Assembly (NCBI GenBank): GCA_951812525.1
Contig: OX638316.1
Span: 2,908,506 to 2,972,505 of the forward strand
Source: an uncultured Poribacteria bacterium
GTDB lineage: Bacteria > Poribacteria > WGA-4E > WGA-3G
Length of the DNA: 64,000 nucleotides
Direction of reading: 5' to 3'
The notes beneath the pieces are model-generated. The model made no database searches and was not told the origin of the DNA. It was given only the letters and a program-made list of their open reading frames with translations. Made by a program: the position numbers and the translations under genes. The stretch's first letter is position 1, and the number at the start of each line of letters is the position of its first letter. Shown here one piece after another: positions 33,017 to 42,421 of this stretch.

Positions 33017-36000
33017 ATGAAAAAGATACAACTCTTAACCTTTACACTACTATTAGTTTCTATCTCCTTGCTGCCTACACGAGTAGCAACCGCTCAACTT
33101 AAAGCGACACTTGAAGGACACACAGATCTCGTCTGGAGCGTGGCATTCAGTCCGAATGGACGGACGCTCGCCAGCGGGAGTCAAGACAGAACCATTCGTT
33201 TGTGGAACGCAAACAACGGAAATCTCAAAACAATTCTTACTGGACATAGAGATGCTGTCATCAGCGTTGCCTTCAGCCCCGATGGTCGAACGCTGGCGAG
33301 TGCCAGTGGCGACCAATCGATCCGGCTATGGAATCCAAACAATGGAAATCTTAAAAGAACGCTCTCTGGACATACCAATGCTGTCACCAGCGTTGCCTTC
33401 AGCCCCGATGGTCGAACGCTGGCGAGTGCCAGCTGGGACGCAACCATTCGGCTATGGAATCCAAACAATGGAAAACTCAAAAGAACGCTCAAAGAGCATA
33501 CCGATGCTGTCGATTCTGTGGTGTTTTCCTCGGATGGTCGAACGCTGGCGAGTAGCAGCCGCGACCAAACGATCCGATTATGGAATCCAAACAACGGAAA
33601 ACTCATAAGAACTCTTACTGGACATACCGGTGATATCCCACGCATAATGTTCAGTCCCGATGGGCAGACACTTGCCAGTGCGAGTCGAGACGACACAGTT
33701 CGGTTATGGAATCCAAACACCGGGCAACAAAAAAGAACCCTTACCAATCGGACAGGATGGACAAAGCCAGTCGTATTCAGTTCCGATGGTGCGACACTTC
33801 TCATTGGCGGACACGGGATTTTCAATTGGGATACACAGACAGGTGAATACAAAAAGCCCCTCGCCAGAGATATAACGGATTTCTTCTCTGTCGTCTTCAG
33901 CCCTAACGGACAGATCGTTGCGAGTGGGAGCGCAGACAATAAGGTTCGCTTATGGGAATACAATGCTTCCGATTATGAGATTCCGTCTATCACTGCAAAC
34001 GGCATGGTCCGGCTGGTTTACTTCCTTCCTAACGACCGACCCGTTCGGCAAGAAAGAGTGACAGCACTTCGTCAGTTGATTAAAGAGGCACAGCAGTTTT
34101 TCGCTGACGAGATGCAAAGCCATGGATTCGGTAGAAAAACCTTCTCTGTTGAAACCGATAAAGATGGTGAACCTGTGGTCCACCGCATTGACGGTAAGTT
34201 CTCGGAAGAACACTATTACAAAGAGGGCACTGGTTATAAAGTCTGGACAGAAGTTCGCGATCACTTTGACGATAAAGATCTCCAGCACATCTATTTTACT
34301 GCGATAGATCTCAGTCACGAAATCCTTCATGGTGGGCAATCAAGCGGGGAAGGCACTATCAACTTTTACTCTCAAAACGAGCAGAGGGTTGCATGGAGAC
34401 GGCCAGGCATAACACAAAGGGAAGAAGCGTATGGAGGCTTTGTCCTAATTCCCGCGTCTGGTACCGATTTTGAAACACTTGCTTTGACTGCCCATGAACT
34501 TGGACATGCTCTTGGCTTGCTCCACGATTTTCGGGAAGCTCGGAAAAGTGACTATGTCATGGCTTACGGAAGCCAAAGTCGATTATCTAAGTGTTCCGCC
34601 GAATGGTTGTCTGTCAGTCGCTTCTTTAATACAGAACCCATATCAGCTAACGCTCCAGCGGAGATTCAACTTCTCTCTGTGCGAGCTTATAGTCGCGAAA
34701 CAATAAGTCTTCGTTTTAAGGTGACGGATCCCGACGGACTTCATTATGCTCAGTTGCTGCTACCAGAACTCGACCCTGAAGGTGTCTCGGTTCCCCGTAC
34801 TTTGTTCGACTGTAAACGACTCAACGGCGAAACAAGTACATTTGAATCCTCCGTTAGAACAGCAGAACTCATTGATAGAGCCACGCTTCAGATTATTGAT
34901 ATGAACGGAAATGTCACATGGACAACGCTGCCTATCGAGTTGGATGTGGCAGTATCTGCCCAAAATGTCTTAGATGTAAGCAGTGATGGTGTCGTGAACA
35001 CCTCGGATTTGACACGCATTGCCTCGCGGTTTGGACAACGTGGGAACAATCCAGCGGACGTTAACGAAGATGGGGTTGTCAATACTGTCGATCTGCTTTT
35101 AGTTGCAGCAAACTTGTCTTCTGTGTCCCGACAAGCAGCTGAGACGTTCGCTGCTGCAGATGTTCAGAAATGGCTAAACGATGCCAAGCAGCTTGAAGTT
35201 GAAGATACAATTCTGCGGAAAGGAATTGTATTTCTCGAATATCTCTTGACTGAGATAGCCCTATCGTCAAAGCCTACGAAGGCAGCATCAAGTCCTTCCA
35301 AAGCAATCTTTGAGGGACACACGGATTTTGTTTCATCTGTAGCGTTCAGTCCAGATGGACAGACGTTGGCAAGTGCAAGTTGGGATAGGACTATACGCCT
35401 GTGGGATCCACACACGGCACAACTCAAAACGCTCCTTATAGGACATAAAAATATTGTCTATGGCATTGTGTTCAGTCCTGATGGGCAGACACTGGCGAGT
35501 GCGAGCCCAGATACAACCATACGATTATGGGATCCACACACCGGTAAACACAAAACATCGCTCAGGGCACATACCGGATTCTCGCACGCCGGTTTCTTTT
35601 CCGTTGCGTTCAGTCCTGATGGACAAACACTCGCCACTGGTGGTGATTCCAGTGACCGTGCTATCCGATTGTGGAGTCTACGCGAAGAAAAAAATATAAG
35701 AACACTCACAGGACATACAGATCGAATTACATCAATATCGTTTTCTCCAGATGGACAGACACTTGCCAGCGGGAGCGCGGATAATACCATCAGATTATGG
35801 AATCTAAACAACGGACAACTCAAAACAACCCTTACTGGACATACACGGGAGGTTGAGTCCGTTGCATTTAGCCCAGATGGACAGATACTTGCCAGTGGAA
35901 GTCGGGATCGTACAATTCGACTGTGGAATCCAGAAACTGGAAAACTCAAATCAACGCTCACAGGCTATACAGATTGGATTAATCCCTTAGCGTTCAGCCC

Positions 36001-36841
36001 AGATGGACAGATACTTGCCAGTGGAAGTCAAGATCAGAGAATCCGCTTATGGGATGCACAGACCGGTGAATATAAAAACACCCTTCAGGAAGGTGCCGGT
36101 CATATTATATCTGTTGTGTTCAGTCCAGATGGACAACTGCTTGCGAGTGGAAGAGAGGATGGAACAGTTCGACTCTTGGATGTCCAAACGCTACTTGAGC
36201 CGATTTCGACTTCGCAACCCGATCTAGTAGATTCTGTAGATGTCAACAGCGATGGTATAGTGAACATCTTGGATCTGGTATCAGTATCCTCAAACTTCGG
36301 AAAAACTGGAGATAATATCGCAGATGTCAATGGCGATGGTATCGTCAATATCGTGGACCTCGTCAAAGTCGCTGGTGAGATGGGAGCCGGCGCAGCCGCG
36401 CCTTCAGCACACCCACAGACGCTGGAGATACTCACCGCAGCTGATGTGCAACAATGGCTCATACAAGCACAACATTTAGATCTTACAGATGCTACATCCC
36501 AACGAGGTATCCTCATGCTTCAGCAGCTTCTCGCAGCACTCATCCCGAAAGATACATCGCTGTTACCCAACTATCCCAATCCATTCAACCCAGAGACGTG
36601 GATCCCGTACCAGTTGTCTGAACCCGCAGAGGTGACGCTCACCATCTATGCGGTAGACGGCAGATTGATTCGGACATTGACACTGGGACACCAGCCCGCG
36701 GGGATGTATCAGAGCAAAAGTCGTGCAGCCTATTGGGACGGTAGGAATGAGGTAGGTGAACCTGTGGCGAGTGGTGTGTATTTCTATACATTCACAGCGG
36801 GTAAGTTTACTGCCACCCGGAAAATGCTGATTCGTAAGTAA
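33017..36841 (+). CDS. Giant secreted protein: WD40 propeller, metzincin-like protease, dockerin pair, second WD40 propeller, dockerin pair, sorting domain
   Basis: 1274 residues. Signal peptide 1-27 (ends TRVATAQ). Seven WD40 blades at about 28-312, each with FSPDGRTLASASxDxTIRLWNP. Residues 320-560 hold a zinc peptidase-like domain with HELGHALGLLHD at 493-504, the extended HExxHxxGxxHD motif. Dockerin-like loops DVSSDGVVNTSDLTRIA and DVNEDGVVNTVDLLLVA at about 651-698, seven more blades at 762-1060, a second dockerin pair at 1073-1125 (DVNSDGIVNILDLV, DVNGDGIVNIVDLV), and the C-terminal domain NYPNPFNPETWIPYQLSEPA to RKMLIRK (1180-1274). The last is like secretion/anchoring domains of the type IX kind. 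Presumably a surface or secreted protease held by protein-protein contacts. Confidence 0.88.
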   Translation: MKKIQLLTFTLLLVSISLLPTRVATAQLKATLEGHTDLVWSVAFSPNGRTLASGSQDRTIRLWNANNGNLKTILTGHRDAVISVAFSPDGRTLASASGDQSIRLWNPNNGNLKRTLSGHTNAVTSVAFSPDGRTLASASWDATIRLWNPNNGKLKRTLKEHTDAVDSVVFSSDGRTLASSSRDQTIRLWNPNNGKLIRTLTGHTGDIPRIMFSPDGQTLASASRDDTVRLWNPNTGQQKRTLTNRTGWTKPVVFSSDGATLLIGGHGIFNWDTQTGEYKKPLARDITDFFSVVFSPNGQIVASGSADNKVRLWEYNASDYEIPSITANGMVRLVYFLPNDRPVRQERVTALRQLIKEAQQFFADEMQSHGFGRKTFSVETDKDGEPVVHRIDGKFSEEHYYKEGTGYKVWTEVRDHFDDKDLQHIYFTAIDLSHEILHGGQSSGEGTINFYSQNEQRVAWRRPGITQREEAYGGFVLIPASGTDFETLALTAHELGHALGLLHDFREARKSDYVMAYGSQSRLSKCSAEWLSVSRFFNTEPISANAPAEIQLLSVRAYSRETISLRFKVTDPDGLHYAQLLLPELDPEGVSVPRTLFDCKRLNGETSTFESSVRTAELIDRATLQIIDMNGNVTWTTLPIELDVAVSAQNVLDVSSDGVVNTSDLTRIASRFGQRGNNPADVNEDGVVNTVDLLLVAANLSSVSRQAAETFAAADVQKWLNDAKQLEVEDTILRKGIVFLEYLLTEIALSSKPTKAASSPSKAIFEGHTDFVSSVAFSPDGQTLASASWDRTIRLWDPHTAQLKTLLIGHKNIVYGIVFSPDGQTLASASPDTTIRLWDPHTGKHKTSLRAHTGFSHAGFFSVAFSPDGQTLATGGDSSDRAIRLWSLREEKNIRTLTGHTDRITSISFSPDGQTLASGSADNTIRLWNLNNGQLKTTLTGHTREVESVAFSPDGQILASGSRDRTIRLWNPETGKLKSTLTGYTDWINPLAFSPDGQILASGSQDQRIRLWDAQTGEYKNTLQEGAGHIISVVFSPDGQLLASGREDGTVRLLDVQTLLEPISTSQPDLVDSVDVNSDGIVNILDLVSVSSNFGKTGDNIADVNGDGIVNIVDLVKVAGEMGAGAAAPSAHPQTLEILTAADVQQWLIQAQHLDLTDATSQRGILMLQQLLAALIPKDTSLLPNYPNPFNPETWIPYQLSEPAEVTLTIYAVDGRLIRTLTLGHQPAGMYQSKSRAAYWDGRNEVGEPVASGVYFYTFTAGKFTATRKMLIRK

Positions 36842-36914
36842 CCTTCACCTTCAACGCTTATTGTCAGGGAAATTCTATATCCGTCTGATAATCCAGAAGG
36901 AGTTTTATTTTATT

Positions 36915-37061
36915 ATGAAAAGGATACATATTCTAACGATTATACTACTATTAGTTTCTATCTTCTTGCTGTCTACGCGAGTCGCAACGGCTCAACTCAA
37001 AGCGACGATAGAGGGCACAGGCAAATCTCTTTATGTTTGTGACAACACCCCTAACTCCTAA
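36915..37061 (+). pseudogene. Duplicated 5' fragment of the giant WD40 gene
   Basis: AGAAGGAGTTTTATTTTATT precedes an ATG opening KRIHILTIILLLVSIFLLST, RVATAQLKATIEG, nearly the same signal peptide and first strand as the gene at 33017, after which the match ends (GTGKSLYVCDNTPNS, stop). The upstream ribosome-binding region is also alike. A truncated paralogue made by local duplication and deletion. Confidence 0.8.
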
Positions 37062-37531
37062 AGAAGTGCCGATACACAAAATTACCCGACCCTCATATTA
37101 TGGGCAGTAATACAATTTTTGCGCTTAACCATCCAATTTTTGCAGGGTAGCAATAGATGAGAAACTACAAAAGAACCTTCTTTCCTAAGAGACAGTAATT
37201 TTTTAGAAAAAAATGAGTTTTTGTATCCATTTGATAAACCCAATGCCTGTCTGACTTTCACACATCCGAGCGAAAATATCCTTAATACTTCAGCGGATTC
37301 GATATAAATATAGCGTTTTATTAAGGGCACTGGCACAAAATTTGTGTACAAACAGAGATTCTGACAAAAATAGTGCTTTTATCAAAGGAATTGGACATAA
37401 TTTGTTTATAGGCAAAATAATGAAGCAGTTTTATAGACGCGTGATGTACAGGAACCCGAAGATCCGATTAATCCGCGGCAATCCGCGATTCGGACTAACT
37501 GATAACTTACACTGTTTCAAAGGAGTATACT
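37062..37531. other. AT-rich gap with an imperfect internal repeat
   Basis: No gene. ATATAGCGTTTTATTAAGGG then GGCACAAAATTTGTGTAC (about 37308-37349) is echoed by AAATAGTGCTTTTATCAAAGG then GGACATAATTTGTTTAT (about 37369-37410). Otherwise nothing recognised apart from AAAGGAGTATACT just before the next gene. Confidence 0.4.
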
Positions 37532-39526
37532 ATGTATAAAAGACTTTTTTCACTTATAATTGCCTTGTTTATAGGTACTAACATTGTCTATGCACAGGAC
37601 GAAGTAATATGGATGCCGGATCCGAATTTGCGACAGGCTATCCGAAAGAAACTTAAAATCGCTGATAGCACCCCTTTGACAATTCCCGACATGCAGCACC
37701 TCTATGATTTGGTTAGTATTAACGAAGGGGTCACCAATCTTCAAGGCTTAGAACATGCTATCAATCTTGAATTTCTGCATGTCGCTCCGAGTCAAGTTTC
37801 AGACTTAACCCCCATTGGGAATTTACCGAATCTGCGGGTATTGAAATTATATCAAAATGGACTCGTTGATATTTCAGCACTTGCTAACTTAGCAAGTCTG
37901 GAAGTCTTACATTTAGAAAATAACCAGATTGTTGATATATCACCACTTGGGCATCTAAAAAACTTGCGGGAACTACAGTTACAGGGCAACCTGATAGAAG
38001 ACTTTTCACCGCTCGCAGGACTGACGAACCTCGAAAAACTCACAATCCAAGAAAATATAGGTGTAGATATCTCTTCAATTCCGACATCAAAGTTGACGGA
38101 ATTCGTATACGATAAATTCTGTGATTTAGAGAGAGTTCCAGTCTCTGAGCGCGTCAGGAATCGCGAATATCCTTCTATTTTCGGCGCATGGCATAACATC
38201 ATCAACTTGCCGACACTCCCGTGGAATGAACGATTGGCGTACCACGACTTATACTTCTGCTGTCCTATGTTCGGGTTGTATTGGCGTTCAACGCCTAATG
38301 GCATGAAATTAGCTGGTGACTTGGAATCAGCGAAGGCAGAAAAAAACGTTATTCTTTCTCAGAATCCAAAGATGGTCTTTCTTGTTGGGATTTATTATTA
38401 TGGCGCACACCCAAGCAATTACCCAGAGGATTGGCCATATTGGCTCAGAGATGAATTCGGAAACCAAATTCAAGATGTCGGTTGGGGTGAGCGTTTAATT
38501 GACTTCACACAATCCGGAGCGCAAGATCACTTTGTACAACAAGCAATTGAAGTTGCTAAATGTGGTCTCTATGATGGTATTTTCTTCGATTGGTGGAGCG
38601 AGGAATGGAATGCTCTTTACAACCGCAGAACTGGAAAACCTTATTATGACCTTGAAGTGGAAGTAGAGGCAAAGGTTTCAATGCTCCGTCGTATCCGTGA
38701 AGCGGTTGGTGATAATTTTCTCATTCTTGTTAACACCAATCGTAGCAAGGTCCCCCGTTCTGCCCCCTATATAAACGGAACTTTCATGGAGACTTTACGG
38801 GATTATGATGGAGGTTATACGTATGCTGGACTTTCTGAAATTGAAAGCACACTCCTGTGGTCAGAAGAAAATTTCAGATCCCCTCAAATTAATAGTTTAG
38901 AAGGTTGGGGAACTGAAGGCGATCCCCTTGACAGTTCAACAAATCAGCAATGGATGCGGGTCTTTACGACAATGAGTTTGACGCATTCCGATGGGTATGT
39001 ATCGCTTGTTACTGGAATTTCGTCACAGGATCACGAGCATGCTTATGAGATTTGGGAAGGACATTCTGATGCGCATGCCCGTGGTGAACCTCACGATCAT
39101 ACACATCAGCATTATTGGTATGATTTTTGGGATGTTGACCTTGGACAGCCCCTCGGCGAGAAAGGGCAGTTGTATATAAATCGGAGTGGACTTTCTATCG
39201 AAGGACTGTTCGCCCGCGAGTTCACCAACGGCTGGGCGGTCTATAACCGCTCAGGACAGTCACAAGAGATTCAGCTTTCAGAGGAAGTCTCTGGTGTCGC
39301 AAGTGGGATCAGGGGCACCGAGCATACCCTCCCCGATTTAGATGGCGAAATCTATCTCAAGACTACTGCCAAACTTACCAACCCCGCTGATGTCAATGCG
39401 GATGGTGTTGTTAACGTTCTTGATCTCGTCGTCGTTGCCAACGCCTTCGGCAAACAACAGCCCGACATCAATGGCGATGGCGTCGTCAATGTCCTCGACC
39501 TCGTCATTATCGCGAATGCCTTTTGA
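37532..39526 (+). CDS. Secreted leucine-rich-repeat protein with glycoside-hydrolase-like and dockerin modules
   Basis: 664 residues. Signal peptide 1-22 (LFSLIIALFIGTNIVYAQ). Residues 35-190 contain short SDS22-type leucine-rich repeats (LVDISALANLASLEVLHLEN, IVDISPLGHLKNLRELQLQG, LIEDFSPLAGLTNLEKLTIQ). Residues about 220-560 look like a TIM-barrel glycosidase-like domain: MVFLVGIYYYG, GLYDGIFFDWWSEEW (acidic pair near the strand end), ILVNTNRS, FMETLRDYDG. The C-terminus is two dockerin loops (DVNADGVVNVLDLVVVANAFG, DINGDGVVNVLDLVIIANAF) and the protein stops right there, with no sorting domain. Joining LRR recognition, sugar-degrading and docking parts in one chain is unusual. Catalytic residues not proven. 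Confidence 0.72.
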   Translation: MYKRLFSLIIALFIGTNIVYAQDEVIWMPDPNLRQAIRKKLKIADSTPLTIPDMQHLYDLVSINEGVTNLQGLEHAINLEFLHVAPSQVSDLTPIGNLPNLRVLKLYQNGLVDISALANLASLEVLHLENNQIVDISPLGHLKNLRELQLQGNLIEDFSPLAGLTNLEKLTIQENIGVDISSIPTSKLTEFVYDKFCDLERVPVSERVRNREYPSIFGAWHNIINLPTLPWNERLAYHDLYFCCPMFGLYWRSTPNGMKLAGDLESAKAEKNVILSQNPKMVFLVGIYYYGAHPSNYPEDWPYWLRDEFGNQIQDVGWGERLIDFTQSGAQDHFVQQAIEVAKCGLYDGIFFDWWSEEWNALYNRRTGKPYYDLEVEVEAKVSMLRRIREAVGDNFLILVNTNRSKVPRSAPYINGTFMETLRDYDGGYTYAGLSEIESTLLWSEENFRSPQINSLEGWGTEGDPLDSSTNQQWMRVFTTMSLTHSDGYVSLVTGISSQDHEHAYEIWEGHSDAHARGEPHDHTHQHYWYDFWDVDLGQPLGEKGQLYINRSGLSIEGLFAREFTNGWAVYNRSGQSQEIQLSEEVSGVASGIRGTEHTLPDLDGEIYLKTTAKLTNPADVNADGVVNVLDLVVVANAFGKQQPDINGDGVVNVLDLVIIANAF

Positions 39527-39636
39527 CGAGTGGAGCAGTTATAATAACTTACTTTTAAGAATATCCCATGGATTTACAACTACCTACTAACTGGCAACTT
39601 GCGTTAAAATAGTGAGTCGTCAAAAAGGAGATTTAT

Positions 39637-40473
39637 ATGAAGTTTACCCAATGTGTGCCTTGGTTAAAGGCGGTTTCGATATTAGGTCTTATATGTTGTT
39701 TTGGATTCACAGTTGCAGCAGAAAACTATTATCCGGCAGAAGTCGGTAATACTTGGGTTTTCCTGAGTGCTGATGGCAGTGAGCAGCGCACCTATACGCT
39801 TGAGGTCCCTGAGCACACGGGTCTTGAAGGACTTATCGCACTAAACATCACCAATGAGGCACTCGGTACAGACGTAAGCGTCACTGACACATATTTGATA
39901 ACTGTTGAAAACGATGGCGGTCTTCTGCTACACCAGAGTGCCGTGAACCAAGGTGCGTTCGGCATCGCGGCAGCGACGTTCAATCCACCGGTCACTTTCT
40001 TTCCAGCCGAGTTGCCACTTGGGCATACATGGCAGATTGTGGTAGAAACGCAGCTCAAACTCGTCGGCGCAGTGACCAGCACTAGCACTATAGAAGTTGT
40101 CGCGATTGAGGATGTTGAAACACCAGCAGGTGTATTTGAGGATTGTGTGAAGTTAAAAATTAATCAAAGAGATCAACTAGCACTCGCAGTTCTCCGCGAG
40201 ACTTCCTATCAATGGCTGGCACCTGATATTGGTCCCGTGAAGTATCTCAACGACCAAGATATTCTCTACGAGTTACAAAGTTACAACTTAATTGAACCAA
40301 GCCCTGTAACCGTCAAGGCGGAAAAAACTGCGGATCTCAATGGAGATGGGGTCGTAAATATCCTTGACTTGGTGATCCTCGCCAACGCCTTTGGCAAAGA
40401 TTCACCGGATCTCAACGCGGACGGCGTGGTGAATATCCTTGATCTCGTTGTCATCTCAAACGCCTTGGATTGA
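39637..40473 (+). CDS. Secreted protein with C-terminal dockerin-like pair
   Basis: 278 residues from ATG 39637 after AAAAAGGAGATTTAT. Signal peptide about 1-30 (AVSILGLICCFGFTVAAEN). The main part (YYPAEVGNTWVFLSADGSEQ, EVVAIEDVETPAGVFEDCVKL, SYQWLAPDIGPVKYLN) follows a pattern seen in uncharacterised extracellular beta-proteins; no enzyme motif. It ends in DLNGDGVVNILDLVILANAFG and DLNADGVVNILDLVVISNALD, dockerin-type calcium loops. Follows the LRR gene by 110 bp on the same strand. Confidence 0.72.
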   Translation: MKFTQCVPWLKAVSILGLICCFGFTVAAENYYPAEVGNTWVFLSADGSEQRTYTLEVPEHTGLEGLIALNITNEALGTDVSVTDTYLITVENDGGLLLHQSAVNQGAFGIAAATFNPPVTFFPAELPLGHTWQIVVETQLKLVGAVTSTSTIEVVAIEDVETPAGVFEDCVKLKINQRDQLALAVLRETSYQWLAPDIGPVKYLNDQDILYELQSYNLIEPSPVTVKAEKTADLNGDGVVNILDLVILANAFGKDSPDLNADGVVNILDLVVISNALD

Positions 40474-40561
40474 TAAAGGGGTGAGTTGATGAAAAGAAAT
40501 CTTCTTTCAATTTGTGAACTTGACAGAATCTGTGTTCGGTTAAGTTCAGGGAGAATATACA

Positions 40562-40858
40562 ATGAATAACGACGTACGACGACAGCACGCAAAAACGGGC
40601 TTAGAGATGCTCAAGGAGGCGATACTTCTGGTGTTATATGAACAGCATAGGTATGGAGATCAGCCCTACTTGGATTTTAACGACATTCATGACGCTATTG
40701 GCATCGAGCGGATTCCGAAAACAAAGGACTATTTCGTTCACGGCATTTTGCTGCGTCTTTGGCAGGACGATGGGCATGCTGAATGGTTTGGAAGCAGAGG
40801 TCTCTGGAAAATCACTGAAGAAGGGATAGCGTTGATGGATGCTAAATTCCGTTACTGA
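40562..40858 (+). CDS. Small winged-helix-like protein, function unknown
   Basis: 98 residues from ATG 40562, preceded by CAGGGAGAATATACA. The helical start (TGLEMLKEAILLVLYEQHRY) and the pattern DFNDIHDAIGI, DYFVHGILLRLWQDDGHAEW, GLWKITEEGIALMDAKF match the shape of a winged-helix DNA-binding or effector domain: helices followed by a small beta wing with a W-x-I-T-E-E-G ending. No partner gene is evident; neighbours are a dockerin protein and a VOC protein. Confidence 0.55.
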   Translation: MNNDVRRQHAKTGLEMLKEAILLVLYEQHRYGDQPYLDFNDIHDAIGIERIPKTKDYFVHGILLRLWQDDGHAEWFGSRGLWKITEEGIALMDAKFRY

Positions 40859-40944
40859 ACAGCCTAAAATCTCGCCTAACCTTCTTGCTAAAATTTACAG
40901 AGTACGCTATTATATTTCCACCACTTCTCAAAAAGGAGATTCAC

Positions 40945-41367
40945 ATGGCAGTTTTTTTACATACACGGGTTCGCGTCAGCGACCTTGACGGTTCTATCGA
41001 TTGGTATTGCAACCATTTAGGGTTTGAAGTCCTCAGTCGGAGCGATAAATCACCGGCGGGCAACCAGATCGTACATCTTGAACTCCCAGGTAACGCACAC
41101 ACGTTGGAGCTAACCTATTCACCCGACTTTGAACTTCAGGTCCAAGAGGATCTGATGCACTTTGCTATCGGTGTCCCGGACATTGTGGAATTTTGCGACG
41201 GACTGGACAAAGCAGGGCTGGAAATTTGGCCCGATGAATGGCGCGAACAGTTCACATCCGGCGGAATGAAAATGGCATTCATCACCGACCCCGACGGCTA
41301 TGAGGTCGAGATCTTGGAACGGGCAGATGCCGCTGGTGATCCACTCGACGTTCTTGACGAATCTTAA
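40945..41367 (+). CDS. VOC/glyoxalase-family protein
   Basis: 140 residues from ATG 40945, which follows AAAAAGGAGATTCAC. VFLHTRVRVSDLDGSIDWYC opens the first beta-alpha-beta unit and HLGFEVLSRSDK the second; HFAIGVPDIVEFCDGLDKAG and KMAFITDPDGYEVEILE complete the vicinal-oxygen-chelate fold. The metal ligands would be the H in LHTR, the E in HLELPG, the H in MHFAIG and the E in YEVEIL, which fits lactoylglutathione-lyase-like metal binding. Its stop overlaps that of the convergent M55 gene by 4 bases. Confidence 0.8.
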   Translation: MAVFLHTRVRVSDLDGSIDWYCNHLGFEVLSRSDKSPAGNQIVHLELPGNAHTLELTYSPDFELQVQEDLMHFAIGVPDIVEFCDGLDKAGLEIWPDEWREQFTSGGMKMAFITDPDGYEVEILERADAAGDPLDVLDES

Positions 41368-42179
41368 GCGTAGGGCCAGAACTGATTCCAGGCAGTCAGC
41401 CAATCTTTTGCGCGGCTTTCAGCCGTAACAGGTCCCGTTATTTCGACCCCTGAACGTCCCTTGAAGTCTGCGAGTTTATCAACGCTTGCGACCTCAATTT
41501 TAATCGTTGTCGGTGCTTCGGGGACATAAGGTTTAAGTCGAGATAAATCTGAGAGCGCATCTCTTGCTGCGTCTTCAATCAATTGGCGGGCACGCACCGG
41601 TGGCAGCTGTCGCGCACTATATCGGCTGAGTCCGCGCTTAACAGCGACTGTGAGCAGTGCGTCGCCGAGGAGTTCTTTCGCTTCTCGGCAAACTGCCACA
41701 TCGCCAGTAACAAGAGCAACCGGTACACCGTAGCTTCCATTGAGGGCAGCGTTCACTCCGGTTTCACCGACCAGATCGTCGTTGAACCACAGATTCTGAT
41801 ACTGCACACTGGAAATAGTGTGGCATAATACGCCATCAGGTGTGCCGTTGCGGGCATGCATACCGATGAGCAAGCACGCATCACAGCCGTTTTCCCACAT
41901 ATCTTCAAAGCGTCCCCATCCGTGATGTGCCACCCATTCGCAATCTGGATGAATTTGATCGGGGATGAGTGAATTAAAAGTCCAGCCTCTTCCTGCCCCG
42001 TGGCAATCTACAACCACAATTTCTGTCGCACCAGCAGCTTTCGCCCCCCGCACCGCTGCGTTAATTTCTTCCGTGTAGAGACGTCTACCTTCTTCAAACA
42101 TAGGGGCACCGCCACTCACCTGATCCCACACAACGATACCACTGACGCCTTCCATATCCGACATAATAAGTACCCGCAT
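41364..42179 (-). CDS. M55-family D-aminopeptidase (DppA-like)
   Basis: Zinc peptidase related to the D-aminopeptidase DppA, likely acting on D-amino-acid peptides from cell wall. The 271-residue protein starts with MRVLIMSDMEGVSGIV, whose aspartate and glutamate bind zinc, then VVDCHGAGRGW, HHGWGRFEDMWENGCDACLLIGMHARNG and SVQYQNLWFND, all characteristic of M55. ATG 42179 follows AAAAAGGAAGTGTATCA. Full length for the family. No oligopeptide transporter is next to it. Confidence 0.88.
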   Translation of the reverse strand: MRVLIMSDMEGVSGIVVWDQVSGGAPMFEEGRRLYTEEINAAVRGAKAAGATEIVVVDCHGAGRGWTFNSLIPDQIHPDCEWVAHHGWGRFEDMWENGCDACLLIGMHARNGTPDGVLCHTISSVQYQNLWFNDDLVGETGVNAALNGSYGVPVALVTGDVAVCREAKELLGDALLTVAVKRGLSRYSARQLPPVRARQLIEDAARDALSDLSRLKPYVPEAPTTIKIEVASVDKLADFKGRSGVEITGPVTAESRAKDWLTAWNQFWPYA

Positions 42180-42329
42180 TGATACACTTCCTTTTTGTTA
42201 AAATTTGCTATAGAAAATCTTATATTTTTATACTACTATAAACCTGTTATTCCTAAAATTCAAGCAGAAAATCGGTACACTCTTTGCTGACAGCTGACAA
42301 CTGATAACTGGCAACTCCTAAACGAACGT

Positions 42330-42358
42330 TTGACATTCGCTTCCCGTTGTGCTATAAT
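42330..42358 (+). promoter_or_regulatory. Perfect consensus promoter for argS
   Basis: TTGACA (42330-42335), 17-base spacer, TATAAT (42353-42358), 63 bases before the argS ATG. Matches the housekeeping sigma-factor consensus in all twelve positions. Confidence 0.85.
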
Positions 42359-42421
42359 TCTGTTAATGGAAAGTGTATTGAATCTCAAAAAAGAGGCTGA
42401 TACTAAATCATAATTTCGCCT

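Noticed and set aside
33181-33963. 260-codon antisense frame across the first WD40 block
   Set aside because: Arises from the repeated WD40 codons on the other strand; no start signal or family resemblance.
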